Assembly (NCBI GenBank): GCA_036273515.1
Contig: DASUHM010000007.1
Span: 1-64,000 of the forward strand
From: Gaiellales bacterium
GTDB taxonomy: Bacteria > Actinomycetota > Thermoleophilia > Gaiellales > JAICJC01
Direction: 5' to 3'
DNA: 64,000 nt
The position numbers were made by a program, and so were the translations under genes. Shown piece after piece: positions 1 through 9,966 of this stretch (positions are counted from its first letter, which is position 1; the number at the start of each line of letters is the position of its first letter). The notes under the pieces were generated by a model. That model worked only from the letters and a program-made list of their open reading frames with translations, was not told the origin of the DNA and ran no database searches.

Positions 1-2
1 TG

Positions 3-209
3 GGCGACCACGGCGGCGGCCCGATCATGGCAGCCGCGCTCGCCGCCGTCGCCTACGCGCTCGCCAACCGGACGCCGAACCGCGGTCGCCCGCGTGGCCG
101 ACTGAGGCGAGGTGGGTATATGACCGCCGTATGCCAGACGCACGAACGACAGTCACGCCGATCGGCGGCCCCACCGCCCTCCTCACCTACGGCGGACTGC
201 GCATCCTGA
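3..209 (+). CDS. 3' end of an unidentified gene (cut by window start)
   Basis: The frame beginning at base 3 is open from the window edge. Its first 30 or so codons almost all end in G or C, as real genes here do, and encode an Ala-rich stretch (about residues 9-22). It would stop at 209, overlapping the next gene by 79 bases, an unusually long overlap. After about base 105 the codon bias disappears. Either the true end was altered by a frameshift (another frame stops at 106) or the tail is genuinely overlapping. No family was recognised. Confidence 0.25.
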   Translation, partial: GDHGGGPIMAAALAAVAYALANRTPNRGRPRGRLRRGGYMTAVCQTHERQSRRSAAPPPSSPTADCAS

Positions 210-916
210 CCGACCCGACCTTCGACGAGCCCGGCGACCATCCCCGTCCGGGCTCGTCGATCGTCCTTCGCAAGCTCACCGGTCCTGCGATCGCGGCGGA
301 CGACCTCCTCCCGGTCGACCTCGTGCTGCTCTCACACGACCACCACGCCGACAACCTCGACGACTCCGGCCGCGCGTTCCTGTCCCGCTGCACGACTGTC
401 CTCACGACGGCGGACGGCGCAGAGCGACTGGGCGGGAACGCCGTCGGCCTCGAGCCCGATCAGGTCGCCGACCTCGAGGGCCCTGCGGGCGCCGTCCAGA
501 TCGCCGCTGTCGAGGCTCACCACGGGTCGCCCGAGATGTTCGAGCAAAACGGCCCAGTGCTCGGCTTCGTCCTGCGCGGCGACGACCTGCCGACGATCTA
601 TGTGAGCGGCGACAACGCCTCGGTCGACGTCGTCCGCGAGATCGCGACCGAGCACGGCCCGTTCGACGCGGCGATCCTGTTCGCCGGCGGCGCCCAGGTG
701 CCGGAGCGGTGGGGGGACGACGTGCTGCTCACGCTCGACGCCGAGCGGGCGGCGAAGGCCGCCGTCGTCCTGGGGCCGGCGACGATCGTCCCGATCCACC
801 AGGAGGGGTGGGCGCACTTCACCTCGTCGCCGGCCGACCTGGCGCGGGCGTGCGCGGCGGCCGGCGTCGCCGACCGGTTGCGGTCGATCGGGCCGGGGGA
901 GACGGCCGAGCTCTAG
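131..916 (+). CDS. MBL-fold metal-dependent hydrolase (UlaG-like)
   Basis: A 261-aa cytoplasmic metallo-beta-lactamase-fold hydrolase. It shows the metal-binding signature SHDHHAD (residues 68-74), a later GDN metal-ligand region (about 158), and a C-terminal IHQEGW segment. The N-terminus (TPIGGPTALLTYGGLRILTDP) is the usual opening strand pair of this family, which supports the ATG at 131. Family members hydrolyse phosphodiesters, lactones or amides, and the substrate cannot be told from sequence. It converges on the next gene: its TAG abuts the stop codon of the minus-strand gene at 917. Confidence 0.8.
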   Translation: MPDARTTVTPIGGPTALLTYGGLRILTDPTFDEPGDHPRPGSSIVLRKLTGPAIAADDLLPVDLVLLSHDHHADNLDDSGRAFLSRCTTVLTTADGAERLGGNAVGLEPDQVADLEGPAGAVQIAAVEAHHGSPEMFEQNGPVLGFVLRGDDLPTIYVSGDNASVDVVREIATEHGPFDAAILFAGGAQVPERWGDDVLLTLDAERAAKAAVVLGPATIVPIHQEGWAHFTSSPADLARACAAAGVADRLRSIGPGETAEL

Positions 917-1552
917 CTACGCGACGGGGTCGGGCTCGCCGGCGTCGGCCTCGTCCTCGCCGTCGTCTTCGTCCTCGCCGCCCTGGGCCTTGTGGCGCAG
1001 CCGCTGACGGCTGGCCTCGATGCGGGAGCGCAGGTCGCTCGCCTCGTCGTCGTCCGGCGGAGGCGCGGCGGTCAGGGGCGCCGCGGCAATCTCGGCCGTG
1101 TCGTCGTCGTCCGCCTCGTCGTCGGCGGCAGCCGGCTCGGCCTCCGCGGGCTGCGCGCTCGGCACCGGCCAGACGACGGTCTCGTACACGCCGCTCTGCT
1201 CGGGCTCCGGCTCGGCCGCAGCCTCCGGCTCTGCCTCGGCGACCGGTTCGGGCTCCGGCTCCGGCTCGGGCTCCGGCTCCGGTTCTGGCTCTGGCTGTGG
1301 CTCTGGTTGTGGCTCCGGTTCCGGCTCGGGTTCGAGGTCGACGGCTGCTTCCGGCTCGGGCTCCGGCTCCGCGTACACCGGTGGAGCCTCGCGCGGCGCG
1401 GCGTATCCGCCGTTCTCCGGCTCGAGCTCGAAGTCCGTCCAGACGTCGCCCGCACCGACGGCCTCGCGCAGCCGGCCGTACAACCCCGGCGCCGCGATCA
1501 GCGCCGCGGTTGCGCCCGCTGCCCCAACCAAGAACCAGCCCAGCCTCCGCAC
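917..1552 (-). CDS. Membrane-anchored Glu-Pro repeat acidic protein
   Basis: About 211 aa. A short basic start and one hydrophobic segment ([20 protein letters not shown]) anchor the protein. A long tail of EP and QP dipeptides follows (about residues 55-110), then acidic Asp/Glu clusters and a C-terminal charged helix. EP repeats form stiff rods that in known proteins cross the periplasm or cell wall (TonB is the textbook case); such a spacer role here is inference. The start is GTG 1552 or GTG 1558. A -10-like TATACT lies 7 nt before 1552, fitting a leaderless message. The repeat is encoded by a near-perfect hexanucleotide array that could vary in length. Confidence 0.6.
   Translation of the reverse strand: MRRLGWFLVGAAGATAALIAAPGLYGRLREAVGAGDVWTDFELEPENGGYAAPREAPPVYAEPEPEPEAAVDLEPEPEPEPQPEPQPEPEPEPEPEPEPEPEPVAEAEPEAAAEPEPEQSGVYETVVWPVPSAQPAEAEPAAADDEADDDDTAEIAAAPLTAAPPPDDDEASDLRSRIEASRQRLRHKAQGGEDEDDGEDEADAGEPDPVA
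1216..1333. repeat. Hexanucleotide (GGCTCC/GGTTCC-like) array coding the EP repeat
   Basis: A run of imperfect 6-bp units lies inside the Glu-Pro protein gene. Read on the plus strand it alternates ggctcc, ggctcg, ggttct and ggctgt. Such arrays expand and contract by slippage in steps of two residues without breaking the frame. Confidence 0.7.
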
Positions 1553-1557
1553 GGGCA

Positions 1558-1569
1558 CGAGTATACTCG
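1558..1569. promoter_or_regulatory. 12-bp palindrome with minus-strand -10 (TATACT)
   Basis: CGAGTATACTCG is a perfect palindrome. On the minus strand TATACT (1565-1560) lies 7 nt before GTG 1552, the spacing expected for a leaderless transcript of the Glu-Pro protein. No convincing -35 was seen. The symmetry could also be an operator. Confidence 0.4.
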
Positions 1570-1591
1570 GCCCGAAACCCAGCAGCTTCCT

Positions 1592-1665
1592 GCTCCGGGG
1601 TGGCACCGCACTTCCTGATCGCGGCGCCGCGAGCGGTCGACACTGGTCGGCCGGCACCCCGGAGC
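1592..1665 (+). promoter_or_regulatory. rpsF leader: long-range stem, candidate S6:S18 regulatory RNA
   Basis: GCTCCGGGGTG (1592-1602) pairs perfectly over 11 bp with CACCCCGGAGC (1655-1665), enclosing a GC-rich 52-nt segment. A CCG triplet (1651-1653) sits just before the 3' arm. rpsF leaders in many bacteria carry a structure with an unpaired CCG that binds the S6:S18 complex and lowers operon expression. This leader has the right position and a similar layout, but the match is by eye. Confidence 0.4.
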
Positions 1666-1680
1666 CGCCTTTAGTCCAGA

Positions 1681-1690
1681 GGAGGTGATC
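1681..1690 (+). promoter_or_regulatory. Full-length Shine-Dalgarno of rpsF
   Basis: GGAGGTGATC is complementary over 10 bases to the 16S rRNA 3' end and lies 4 nt before ATG 1695. This fixes the rpsF start and marks it as strongly translated, in contrast to the many leaderless genes in the window. Confidence 0.85.
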
Positions 1691-1694
1691 AGGA

Positions 1695-2039
1695 ATGAAT
1701 GCATACGAGATCATGCTGATGATCGAGCCCGAGGTGGCCGAGGAGCGCCACACGGAGATCATCGAGCGCACCAGGGCGACCGTCACCGAGCGCGGCGGCG
1801 TCTGGGGATCGGTCGAGCCGTGGGGCAAGCGCAAGCTGGCCTACGAGATCGACCACATGGACGAGGCGTGGTACTACGTGCTCACGTTCGAGTCCGAGCC
1901 GGAGGCGCTGCACGAGGCAACCCGCGTGCTCGCCATCACGGACGGCGTGATGCGGCACATGGCCGTCGCCCGTCCGCACGGCGCATCAACCGCATCGGCA
2001 CCGCCCACCGAGCCGGAGCCGACCGAGTCGCCGGCCTGA
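1695..2039 (+). CDS. rpsF: 30S ribosomal protein S6
   Basis: 114 aa, usual length 95-115. It begins [12 protein letters not shown], the typical first strand, followed by [17 protein letters not shown] (about 37-53) and [15 protein letters not shown], all S6 hallmarks. S6 binds S18 and the central domain of 16S rRNA in the small subunit. The C-terminus carries a Thr/Glu/Pro-rich extension common in actinobacteria. First gene of rpsF-ssb-rpsR-rplI-dnaB, a conserved order. Confidence 0.97.
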   Translation: MNAYEIMLMIEPEVAEERHTEIIERTRATVTERGGVWGSVEPWGKRKLAYEIDHMDEAWYYVLTFESEPEALHEATRVLAITDGVMRHMAVARPHGASTASAPPTEPEPTESPA

Positions 2040-2109
2040 TCCCCGTCCGACCGCCCGCCTATCATATGCCGAACACACGTTCGCAAAATAGGCAGAGGAG
2101 GAACCTCAA

Positions 2110-2550
2110 GTGGCAAACATCAACCGCGTCATCCTGACCGGCAATCTGACCGCAGATCCGGAGCTCTCCACGCTCCCCAGCGGCACCAGCGTGTGCCGCC
2201 TGCGGCTGGCGGTGAACCGCCGCTACAAGGACCAGTCCACGGGTGAGTGGTCGGAGAAGCCCAACTACTTCGACATCAAGGTCTGGGGCGCCCAGGGCGA
2301 GAACTGCGCGCAGTACCTGAGCAAGGGCCGCCCGGTGGCGGTCGACGGCCGGCTCGAGTGGAGCGAGTGGGAGTCTCAGGACGGCGGCAAGCGCTCCAAG
2401 GTCGAGGTCGTGGCCGACACGGTCCAGTTCCTCGGCTCGCGGGGCGACAACGAGGGCGGCGGCTCCAGCTTCCGCGCGACCACCGAGCTCACGCCCGACC
2501 CGGTCGCGTTCACCGGCGCTGCGGCCTCCGACGACGACATCCCCTTCTAG
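2110..2550 (+). CDS. ssb: Single-stranded DNA-binding protein
   Basis: 146 aa from GTG 2110 with a GGAGGAA site upstream. The N-terminal OB fold starts MANINRVILTGNLTADPE. It continues through the ssDNA-binding region to about residue 105. A short linker leads to the conserved acidic tip DDDIPF (141-146), which recruits repair and replication partners. It coats ssDNA during replication. It lies between rpsF and rpsR as in most bacteria. Confidence 0.97.
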   Translation: MANINRVILTGNLTADPELSTLPSGTSVCRLRLAVNRRYKDQSTGEWSEKPNYFDIKVWGAQGENCAQYLSKGRPVAVDGRLEWSEWESQDGGKRSKVEVVADTVQFLGSRGDNEGGGSSFRATTELTPDPVAFTGAAASDDDIPF

Positions 2551-2562
2551 CAAGGAATCTCA

Positions 2563-2832
2563 ATGGCATCGAAGCCCAAGTCCAAGGGCCGCGGCCCCAA
2601 GCGCGGCGCTGCAGCAGGCGCGTCCACCCGGCGCAAGCCCTGCTACTTCTGCAAGGAGAAGGTCGAGGAGATCGACTACAAGAACTACAACCAGCTGCGG
2701 CGCTACATGTCCGAGAAGGGCAAGATCCGGTCGCGGCGGATCTCCGGGGCCTGCCGGCGTCACCAGCGACAGGTGGCGGTGGCGATCAAGCGGGCGCGCG
2801 AGATGGCGCTCCTGCCCTACGCCGTCAACTAG
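2563..2832 (+). CDS. rpsR: 30S ribosomal protein S18
   Basis: 89 aa. A basic N-terminal tail is followed by [19 protein letters not shown] and [13 protein letters not shown]. It has a CxxC plus a downstream Cys, so it is a zinc-type (C+) S18. It binds S6 and 16S rRNA. It starts 12 nt after ssb ends and belongs to the same operon. Confidence 0.96.
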   Translation: MASKPKSKGRGPKRGAAAGASTRRKPCYFCKEKVEEIDYKNYNQLRRYMSEKGKIRSRRISGACRRHQRQVAVAIKRAREMALLPYAVN

Positions 2833-2952
2833 CCGACCGGACGGTTTCCGCGCTCGTAGCGGCCGATCCGCGGCCGCCGGGCTGGTAACCGCGCCCAGGG
2901 AATGCGACCATCCGACGGCGGCTGCGGCCGCCCGAGGCTGAGAGGGACCGAC

Positions 2953-3477
2953 ATGGCACGAAGAGCACAACAGGCGATCCTGCTGCAGGATGTCGAGAAG
3001 CTGGGGCGCAAGGGCGACGTCGTCCAGGTGGCGTCCGGCCACCTGCGCAACTACCTCGCCCCGCGCAAGCTGGCCGAGGCGGCCACCGACGCCCGTGTGG
3101 CCGAGGTGCAGCGCCAGGCCGAGCAGCGGGCGAAGCACGAGGCCCAGAGCGACGAGCAGGCCCGCGAGATGGCCCACGTCCTCAACCGCACCGTCCTCAC
3201 CATCAAGCGGCGGGCGGGCATGGAGGACAAGCTGTACGGGTCGGTCACTTCGACCGACATCTCCGACGCGGTGTGGAAGGCGCGCAAGATCCGCATCGAC
3301 CGACGCAAGGTCGACCTGGACGAGCCGATCAAGACCCTCGGCAGCCACAAGGTGACGATGACGGTCTACGGCGACGTGCGCGCGATGCTCAAGGTGATGG
3401 TGGTCCCGGGCGGGGCCGAGGAGGAGGGCGGCGTCGAGGCCTTCGAGGCCGAGCCCGATCTCGAGGAAGACTTCTAG
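2953..3477 (+). CDS. rplI: 50S ribosomal protein L9
   Basis: 174 aa from ATG 2953, preceded by GAGAGGG. The frame is open further upstream, but the conserved N-terminus (AILLQDVEKLGRKGDVVQVASGHLRNYLAPR) begins here. It has the N-terminal rRNA-binding domain, a long connecting helix rich in Gln, Arg and Glu, and the C-terminal domain with YGSVTSTDI. The acidic C-terminal tail is slightly longer than usual. It binds 23S rRNA at the L1 stalk base. Confidence 0.96.
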   Translation: MARRAQQAILLQDVEKLGRKGDVVQVASGHLRNYLAPRKLAEAATDARVAEVQRQAEQRAKHEAQSDEQAREMAHVLNRTVLTIKRRAGMEDKLYGSVTSTDISDAVWKARKIRIDRRKVDLDEPIKTLGSHKVTMTVYGDVRAMLKVMVVPGGAEEEGGVEAFEAEPDLEEDF

Positions 3478-3490
3478 GCCTCCTTCGAGA

Positions 3491-4837
3491 ATGTCGGTCA
3501 CCTCCCACGAGCCGACCGTCCCGCCGCAGGATCTCGACGCCGAGGAGTCGGTGCTCGGGGCGATGCTCGTGTCCGGAAACGCGGTCGCGATCGTCTCCGA
3601 GCTGCTGCAGCCGGACGACTTCTACCGCCGCTCCCACGCGACCATCTTCCAGACGATCCTGGAGATGTACGGGCGCGGGGAGAACGTCGACACGATCACG
3701 CTCACGAACGCCCTCTCGAACCGAGGCCTCCTCGACGAGGTGGGCGGCAAGGCGGTCGTGCACACGCTCGCGGCCACCGTGCCGGCGGTCGCGAACGCGC
3801 GCCACTACGCCCAGATCGTCCGCGACACGGCCACATACCGGGGCCTGATCCGGGCGGGAACGGAGATCGCCGGGCTCGGCTACGAGCGCATGGGCGAGCC
3901 GCCGGAGCTGGTCGACCGGGCGGAGCAGATCGTCTTCGGGATCGCCGACCAGCGCATCACCGGCGACTTCGAGCACATGGACACGCTGCTCAAGCAGTCG
4001 TTCGACCGCCTCACCCAGCTCGCGGACGACGGCCGCGACCTGACCGGCGTCGCCAGCGGGTTCCGCCAGCTGGACGAGCTCACCGCCGGGTTCCAGGACT
4101 CGAACCTGGTCGTGCTCGCTGCCCGTCCGGGCATGGGCAAGACGTCGCTCGCGCTCAACATCGCCGCACACGTGGGCGTGCGCGAGCGCACCCCGGTCGC
4201 GATCTTCTCGCTCGAGATGTCCCGCGAGGAGGTGACCACCAGGCTCATGTGCGCCGAGGGCAAGGTCGACTCCAAGCGCCTGCGCCGCGGCAAGCTCGAC
4301 GCGAGCGACTGGGAGAAGCTCACCAACGCGTCGAGCAAGCTCTACGACGCGCCCATCTACATCGACGACACGGCCGGCGTCACGCCGATCGAGATCAAGG
4401 CCAAGAGCAGGCGGCTGAAGTCGCGCCTGAAGGGCGAGCTCGGCCTGGTCATCGTCGACTACCTGCAGCTGATGGGCGGCACGGCCAAGGTGGAGAACCG
4501 GGTGCAGGAGATCTCCCAGATCTCGCGCGCGCTCAAGCTGATCGGCCGCGATCTGAACGTTCCGGTCATCGCCATCTCGCAGCTGTCGCGCGCCGTCGAG
4601 GCGCGCGGCGACAAGCGGCCGGTGCTCTCCGACCTGCGCGAGTCGGGGTCGATCGAGCAGGACGCCGACCTCGTCATGTTCGTCTATCGTGACGATTATT
4701 ACGATGATCAGAGCGACGACAAGGGCACGGCCGAGATCATCCTGGCGAAGCACCGCAACGGCCCGCTCGACACGGTGAAGCTCGCCTACGTCGGCCGCTA
4801 CACCCGATTCGACAACCTGGCCCGTCCCGGGGCCTGA
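3491..4837 (+). CDS. dnaB: Replicative DNA helicase DnaB
   Basis: 448 aa, usual length. The N-terminal domain opens PPQDLDAEESVLGAML. After a linker, the RecA-like motor has Walker A ARPGMGKTSL (about 211-220), SLEMSREEV, Walker B LVIVDYLQLM (about 320) and the DLRESGSIEQDAD motif near 390. It is the hexameric helicase that unwinds DNA at the replication fork. No intein is present. It starts 13 nt after rplI. Confidence 0.96.
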   Translation: MSVTSHEPTVPPQDLDAEESVLGAMLVSGNAVAIVSELLQPDDFYRRSHATIFQTILEMYGRGENVDTITLTNALSNRGLLDEVGGKAVVHTLAATVPAVANARHYAQIVRDTATYRGLIRAGTEIAGLGYERMGEPPELVDRAEQIVFGIADQRITGDFEHMDTLLKQSFDRLTQLADDGRDLTGVASGFRQLDELTAGFQDSNLVVLAARPGMGKTSLALNIAAHVGVRERTPVAIFSLEMSREEVTTRLMCAEGKVDSKRLRRGKLDASDWEKLTNASSKLYDAPIYIDDTAGVTPIEIKAKSRRLKSRLKGELGLVIVDYLQLMGGTAKVENRVQEISQISRALKLIGRDLNVPVIAISQLSRAVEARGDKRPVLSDLRESGSIEQDADLVMFVYRDDYYDDQSDDKGTAEIILAKHRNGPLDTVKLAYVGRYTRFDNLARPGA

Positions 4838-4855
4838 AACGCCGGAGGCATCCGA

Positions 4856-6151
<1,296 letters not shown>

Positions 6152-6420
6152 GCCGCCGCGGCCGGCGGCCGTTACGACACCGTTACGTTTCCGCCCCCTC
6201 GCCTTAACGCCCGGGGCGTAGTGTGCCCTCGCGGTCGCAGACAGGGACGGACGCGGCTCGCCCGGCGCGGAAGCGCTGCCCGGACTTGCCGGGCGGCCGG
6301 CCCGCCCGGGCGCCGCCCGTCCCGACCGTGTTCTGGGGCCGGTTCCGACCGTTTGTCCGGGCCCATCCGACCCGCTTCCGGGGGCAATTGACACTCGGCG
6401 CGAGTGCCAATTGGTTTCCG
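6152..6420. other. Intergenic region between convergent genes, with repeat motifs
   Basis: 269 bases with no convincing gene. It starts with a short GC hairpin (GCCGCC/GGCGGC, 6152-6169). Then come two CCGTTACG copies 11 bp apart (6169-6176 and 6180-6187), a GC-rich block of overlapping CG palindromes, and a 29-bp inverted repeat just before 6420. Confidence 0.6.
6385..6413. terminator. Inverted repeat between convergent genes, possible bidirectional terminator
   Basis: CAATTGACACTCG and CGAGTGCCAATTG form 13-bp arms with one mismatch and a 3-nt loop, 8 bases before the stop codon of the minus-strand cyclase gene. A/T-rich arm ends give a short U-rich tail in both directions. Position between convergent genes suggests termination. 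Confidence 0.45.
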
Positions 6421-9400
6421 TCAGGACGCCACCCGGGCGCCCGCTCTCGACGCCGCCCGCTCGGCGCGCTCGACCCACGGGGCCGCCCGCAGCTCCTCGA
6501 ACACCGCCCGCGCCTCGGCCACCAGCGGCTCCGCAGCGGGGTCGCCGGCCGCGAGCAGCACCTCCGCGTGGTCGAGCATCGTGACCGCCATCGGGAACGG
6601 CGTCGCCAGCTCGCGCATCAGCGCCGCCGCCCCGCGGAACAGCCGGTCGGCACGCTCGAGGTCCCCGGCATCCGCCGCCAGCTGCGCCCGGAACCCCATC
6701 GCGTGCGCGCTCGTGAGCGGCGAGATCGCGCCGTGGCCGGCGGACTCGACCATGCCGACGAGCGCCTCCGCGCGGGCCCGGTCGCCGCTCAGGAGCGCCG
6801 CGCGGATGACGATCGCGAACACCTCCTTCATGGGCTCCGTGTTGCCGCCCAGCGCATCGTGCGTCTCCCAGGCCGACGAGGCCAGCCGCAGTGCCTCCGA
6901 GTAGTCCCCGCGCGCCAGCTGCAGCTGCGAGGCCGGCCACGCGTAGCCCGTCCGCTCGGCGAGATCGGCGGAGTCGCCGAGCGAGACGTAGCGGTCGACC
7001 AGCGCCTGAGCCGCGTCCAGCTCGCCGCGGTGGCACAGGATCGAGACGCTGTTTCCGAGGAAGCAGACGAAGGGGAACCGGGTCTGGGAGAACGCGTCGT
7101 CCGGCACCTCGGCCGCCCGCGCGAGCGCCTCGTCCCAGCGTCCGAGCGCGTAGAGGGGGTACGTCTGGGCGAGGAACATCCACTCCTGGTAGCGGCTGCC
7201 GACGCGGCGGGCGAGGGCGAGGCCGTCGCGGTACCCCGCCGCCGAGCCCTCGTAGCGGTCGGAGCGGGCCTCGAAATCGGCGACGTTGTTGTATGCGCGC
7301 AGCGCCGCGTTCGGGAGGTCGTGCTCGACCGCGATCTCGAGGGCGTAGCGGATCAGCGCGCCCGCCTCGCCGGGACGGCCCTGGGTCGAGAGGATCATCG
7401 CCTTCGTGTTGATCGCCTGCGAGAGCACCTCGGGCAACCCGAGCGCCTCGGCCAGCTCGAGCGCGGTCTCGATCCGCTCGAGGGCCGCATCCGGCTCCCC
7501 CGCGAAGAAGTTGAACCGCGCGATCTGCGCCGTGAGCGCCGCGACGTCGGCGTCCCCCTCCTCGGCGCTCAGGAGCTCGAGCGCCGCATCCATCCGGTCG
7601 AGCGCCTCCCGCAGGCGGCCGGTGTCCCACATGACCTCGCCCAGCCGGGCCGAGACACGGGCGGCGGGATGGGTCGCGCCACCCTCCTCGAACAGGGTGA
7701 CAGCCCGCTCGTAGTGGGCGCGAGCCGCGTCGGCGCGGCCGCCGCGCTGGGCCATGATTCCCGCGTGCTCGAGCAGGTCGGCCTGCTCGGCGGCCTCGGT
7801 GGCGAAGCCGGCCGCCTGCTCGTAGTAGCGCTGAGCCTCCTCGGTCGCCGCGAGCGACGACGCCCGCTGGCCGGCCTGGCGCAGGGCGTTCACCGCCCGG
7901 CGGGCGATCTCGCCGACATCGGCCGCGTCCGGATCGGCGGCGGCCGCAGCCAGGTAGTGGCCGGCGACGATCTCGGCCAGCTCCTCCTCGCCCTCGTCCA
8001 TCGCCGCGGCCGCGAGGTGCTTCGCCCGCCGGTCGTGCTTCGAGAGCATCTCGTAGGCGACCCGGCGCACCATGTCCTGGAGGAAGCCGTACTGCCCCCG
8101 CTCCGGCGAGAGCGGATCGGCCGAGAGCGACAGCATCTCCTTGCGGGCCAGCCCGGCCAGCGCGGGCTCGACCTCCTCGGGAGCGCGTCCGACCAGGGTC
8201 GCAAGCGCCGAGACCGTGAACGTCTTCCCCAGCACGGAGGCCGCCTGGAGCAGGCGCCGCTCCTCGTTCCCGAGCCCGTCCAGCCGGGCGGCGACGAGGG
8301 CGTGGAGCGTCTCCGGCACCTCCAGCGTCTCGATCGGCCCCGCCGGGATGTAGGAGTGATCGCGCTCGACCACGAGGCCGCGGTCGAGCAGCATCCGCAC
8401 CGTCTCGACGGCATAGAGCGGCATGCCCTCGGCCCGCTCCCGGATGCGCGCCCGCAGCTCGTCCGGAAGCCCGGGCACGAGCCCGGAGAGCAGCGTATCC
8501 ATCTCGTCGGTCTGCAGCGGCTCGAGGGAGAGCGAGCTCGAATTGCGCTTGCCGGCGCCCCACGTCGGCCGCCGCTCGGTGAGCTCCGGCCGGGCGAGCA
8601 CGATCACGAACAGCGGGTGGTTTCGCGACCAGTCGACCAGGTGCTCGATGAAGTCGAGCAGCGCGGCGTCGGCCCACTCCATGTCCTCGAACACGAGCAC
8701 CGTCGGCATCTCCTCGGCGAGCCGCTCGTAGAACAGCCGCCAGGCGCTGAAGAGGTTCTCGCGCTCCCACTGGGCGTGCTCCTCGAGGCCGAGCAGATGC
8801 GCCAGCCGCGGCTCGACGAAGCGGCGCTCGTCGGGGTCGGCGATCGACTCCTCGACGGCGGCGTGCAGCTTGTCCCGCTGCGAGGCGGTGTCCTCGCCTT
8901 CGACGATCTGCGCGCGCGTGCGCACCATCTCGGCGAGCGCCCAGAAGGTGACGCCCTCGCCGTACGGTAGGCAGCGGCCGCGGTGCCAGCGCACGCTCTC
9001 GGCGAGGCCGTCGATGTACTTGAAGAACTCCCACGAGAGCCGCGACTTGCCCGTCCCGGCGACGGCCAGCACCGAGACCAGGTGCGCCTTCGACTCGCCC
9101 GCCGACGCGTGGAAGAGCTCCTTGACGACGCGCAGCTCCCGGTCGCGGCCGACGAACGGCGCCTCGAGACCCGTCGTGTGCTGTGCACCGCCGATGCCGC
9201 CGATCACGCGCACGGCCCGCCACACCCGCACCGACTCGAGCTTGCCCTTCAGCTCGCGGACGCCGGCGTCCTCGTATACGACCGCCGCCTCGGTCGCGCG
9301 CTTCGTGGACTCCCCCACGAGGACGGTGCCCGGCGCGGCGACCGACTGGATCCGCGACGCGGTGTTCACGAGGTCTCCCGCCACCATGCCCTCGGCCTGT

Positions 9401-9933
9401 GCGCCGATCGTGACCGCCGCCTCGCCGGTGAGCACGCCCACCCGGGCGCGGAGGCCGGCCGTGCCGACCTCGGCTCCGAGCGCCTCGACGGCCGCGGCCA
9501 GGTCGATCGCCGCGCGCACCGCCCGCTCGGCGTCGTCCTCCATCGCAACCGGCGCGCCCCACACCGCCATCACGGCGTCGCCGATGAACTTCTCGACCGT
9601 CCCGCCGTAGCGGGCGATCAGCGTCCGGCAGGTGTCGAAGTAGCGCGAGAGCAGCTCGCGCACGTCCTCCGCATCGCGCCCCTCCGAGGCGGTCGTGAAG
9701 CCGACGAGGTCGGCGAAGAGCACCGAGACGAGCCGGCGTTCGGCGAGCGGTTCGGGCGCCTGCGGCCGCGCCGGCGCGGGCGTGCCGAGCGTGGCCCCGC
9801 ACTCGCCGCAGAACTTGGCGCCGGGCGTGTTGCGGGTGCCGCACGCGGCGCAGACGACGGCGAGCGGGGCGCCGCACTCACCGCAGAACTTCCGCCCGTC
9901 CTCGTTCTCGGTTCCGCACGCATGGCAGCGCAT
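6421..9933 (-). CDS. Class III adenylate cyclase - AAA ATPase - TPR sensor protein
   Basis: 1170 aa. Two zinc ribbons come first (CxxC pairs at residues 3-20 and 28-45). A class III cyclase domain follows: FADLVGF with metal Asp75, EKFIGDAVMAVWG with Asp119, and VNTASRIQ. Next is an AAA/STAND-type ATPase starting VGRDREL, with Walker A AVAGTGKSRL near 300 and an FEDMEWAD motif, then about 500 residues of TPR-like repeats. Proteins of this build make cAMP or act as scaffolded regulators; the ligand is unknown. The minus-strand -10 TACGCT (9946-9941) is 7 nt before the ATG, so the message is probably leaderless. Confidence 0.85.
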   Translation of the reverse strand: MRCHACGTENEDGRKFCGECGAPLAVVCAACGTRNTPGAKFCGECGATLGTPAPARPQAPEPLAERRLVSVLFADLVGFTTASEGRDAEDVRELLSRYFDTCRTLIARYGGTVEKFIGDAVMAVWGAPVAMEDDAERAVRAAIDLAAAVEALGAEVGTAGLRARVGVLTGEAAVTIGAQAEGMVAGDLVNTASRIQSVAAPGTVLVGESTKRATEAAVVYEDAGVRELKGKLESVRVWRAVRVIGGIGGAQHTTGLEAPFVGRDRELRVVKELFHASAGESKAHLVSVLAVAGTGKSRLSWEFFKYIDGLAESVRWHRGRCLPYGEGVTFWALAEMVRTRAQIVEGEDTASQRDKLHAAVEESIADPDERRFVEPRLAHLLGLEEHAQWERENLFSAWRLFYERLAEEMPTVLVFEDMEWADAALLDFIEHLVDWSRNHPLFVIVLARPELTERRPTWGAGKRNSSSLSLEPLQTDEMDTLLSGLVPGLPDELRARIRERAEGMPLYAVETVRMLLDRGLVVERDHSYIPAGPIETLEVPETLHALVAARLDGLGNEERRLLQAASVLGKTFTVSALATLVGRAPEEVEPALAGLARKEMLSLSADPLSPERGQYGFLQDMVRRVAYEMLSKHDRRAKHLAAAAMDEGEEELAEIVAGHYLAAAAADPDAADVGEIARRAVNALRQAGQRASSLAATEEAQRYYEQAAGFATEAAEQADLLEHAGIMAQRGGRADAARAHYERAVTLFEEGGATHPAARVSARLGEVMWDTGRLREALDRMDAALELLSAEEGDADVAALTAQIARFNFFAGEPDAALERIETALELAEALGLPEVLSQAINTKAMILSTQGRPGEAGALIRYALEIAVEHDLPNAALRAYNNVADFEARSDRYEGSAAGYRDGLALARRVGSRYQEWMFLAQTYPLYALGRWDEALARAAEVPDDAFSQTRFPFVCFLGNSVSILCHRGELDAAQALVDRYVSLGDSADLAERTGYAWPASQLQLARGDYSEALRLASSAWETHDALGGNTEPMKEVFAIVIRAALLSGDRARAEALVGMVESAGHGAISPLTSAHAMGFRAQLAADAGDLERADRLFRGAAALMRELATPFPMAVTMLDHAEVLLAAGDPAAEPLVAEARAVFEELRAAPWVERAERAASRAGARVAS

Positions 9934-9966
9934 GCCAGCTAGCGTACCCAGCCGCCCTCGATCGGG

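Noticed and set aside
6385-6413. CIRCE-like element (TTGACACTC/GAGTGCCAA)
   Set aside because: The spacer is 5 bp instead of 9, three arm bases differ, and it lies between gene ends, not before a chaperone gene.
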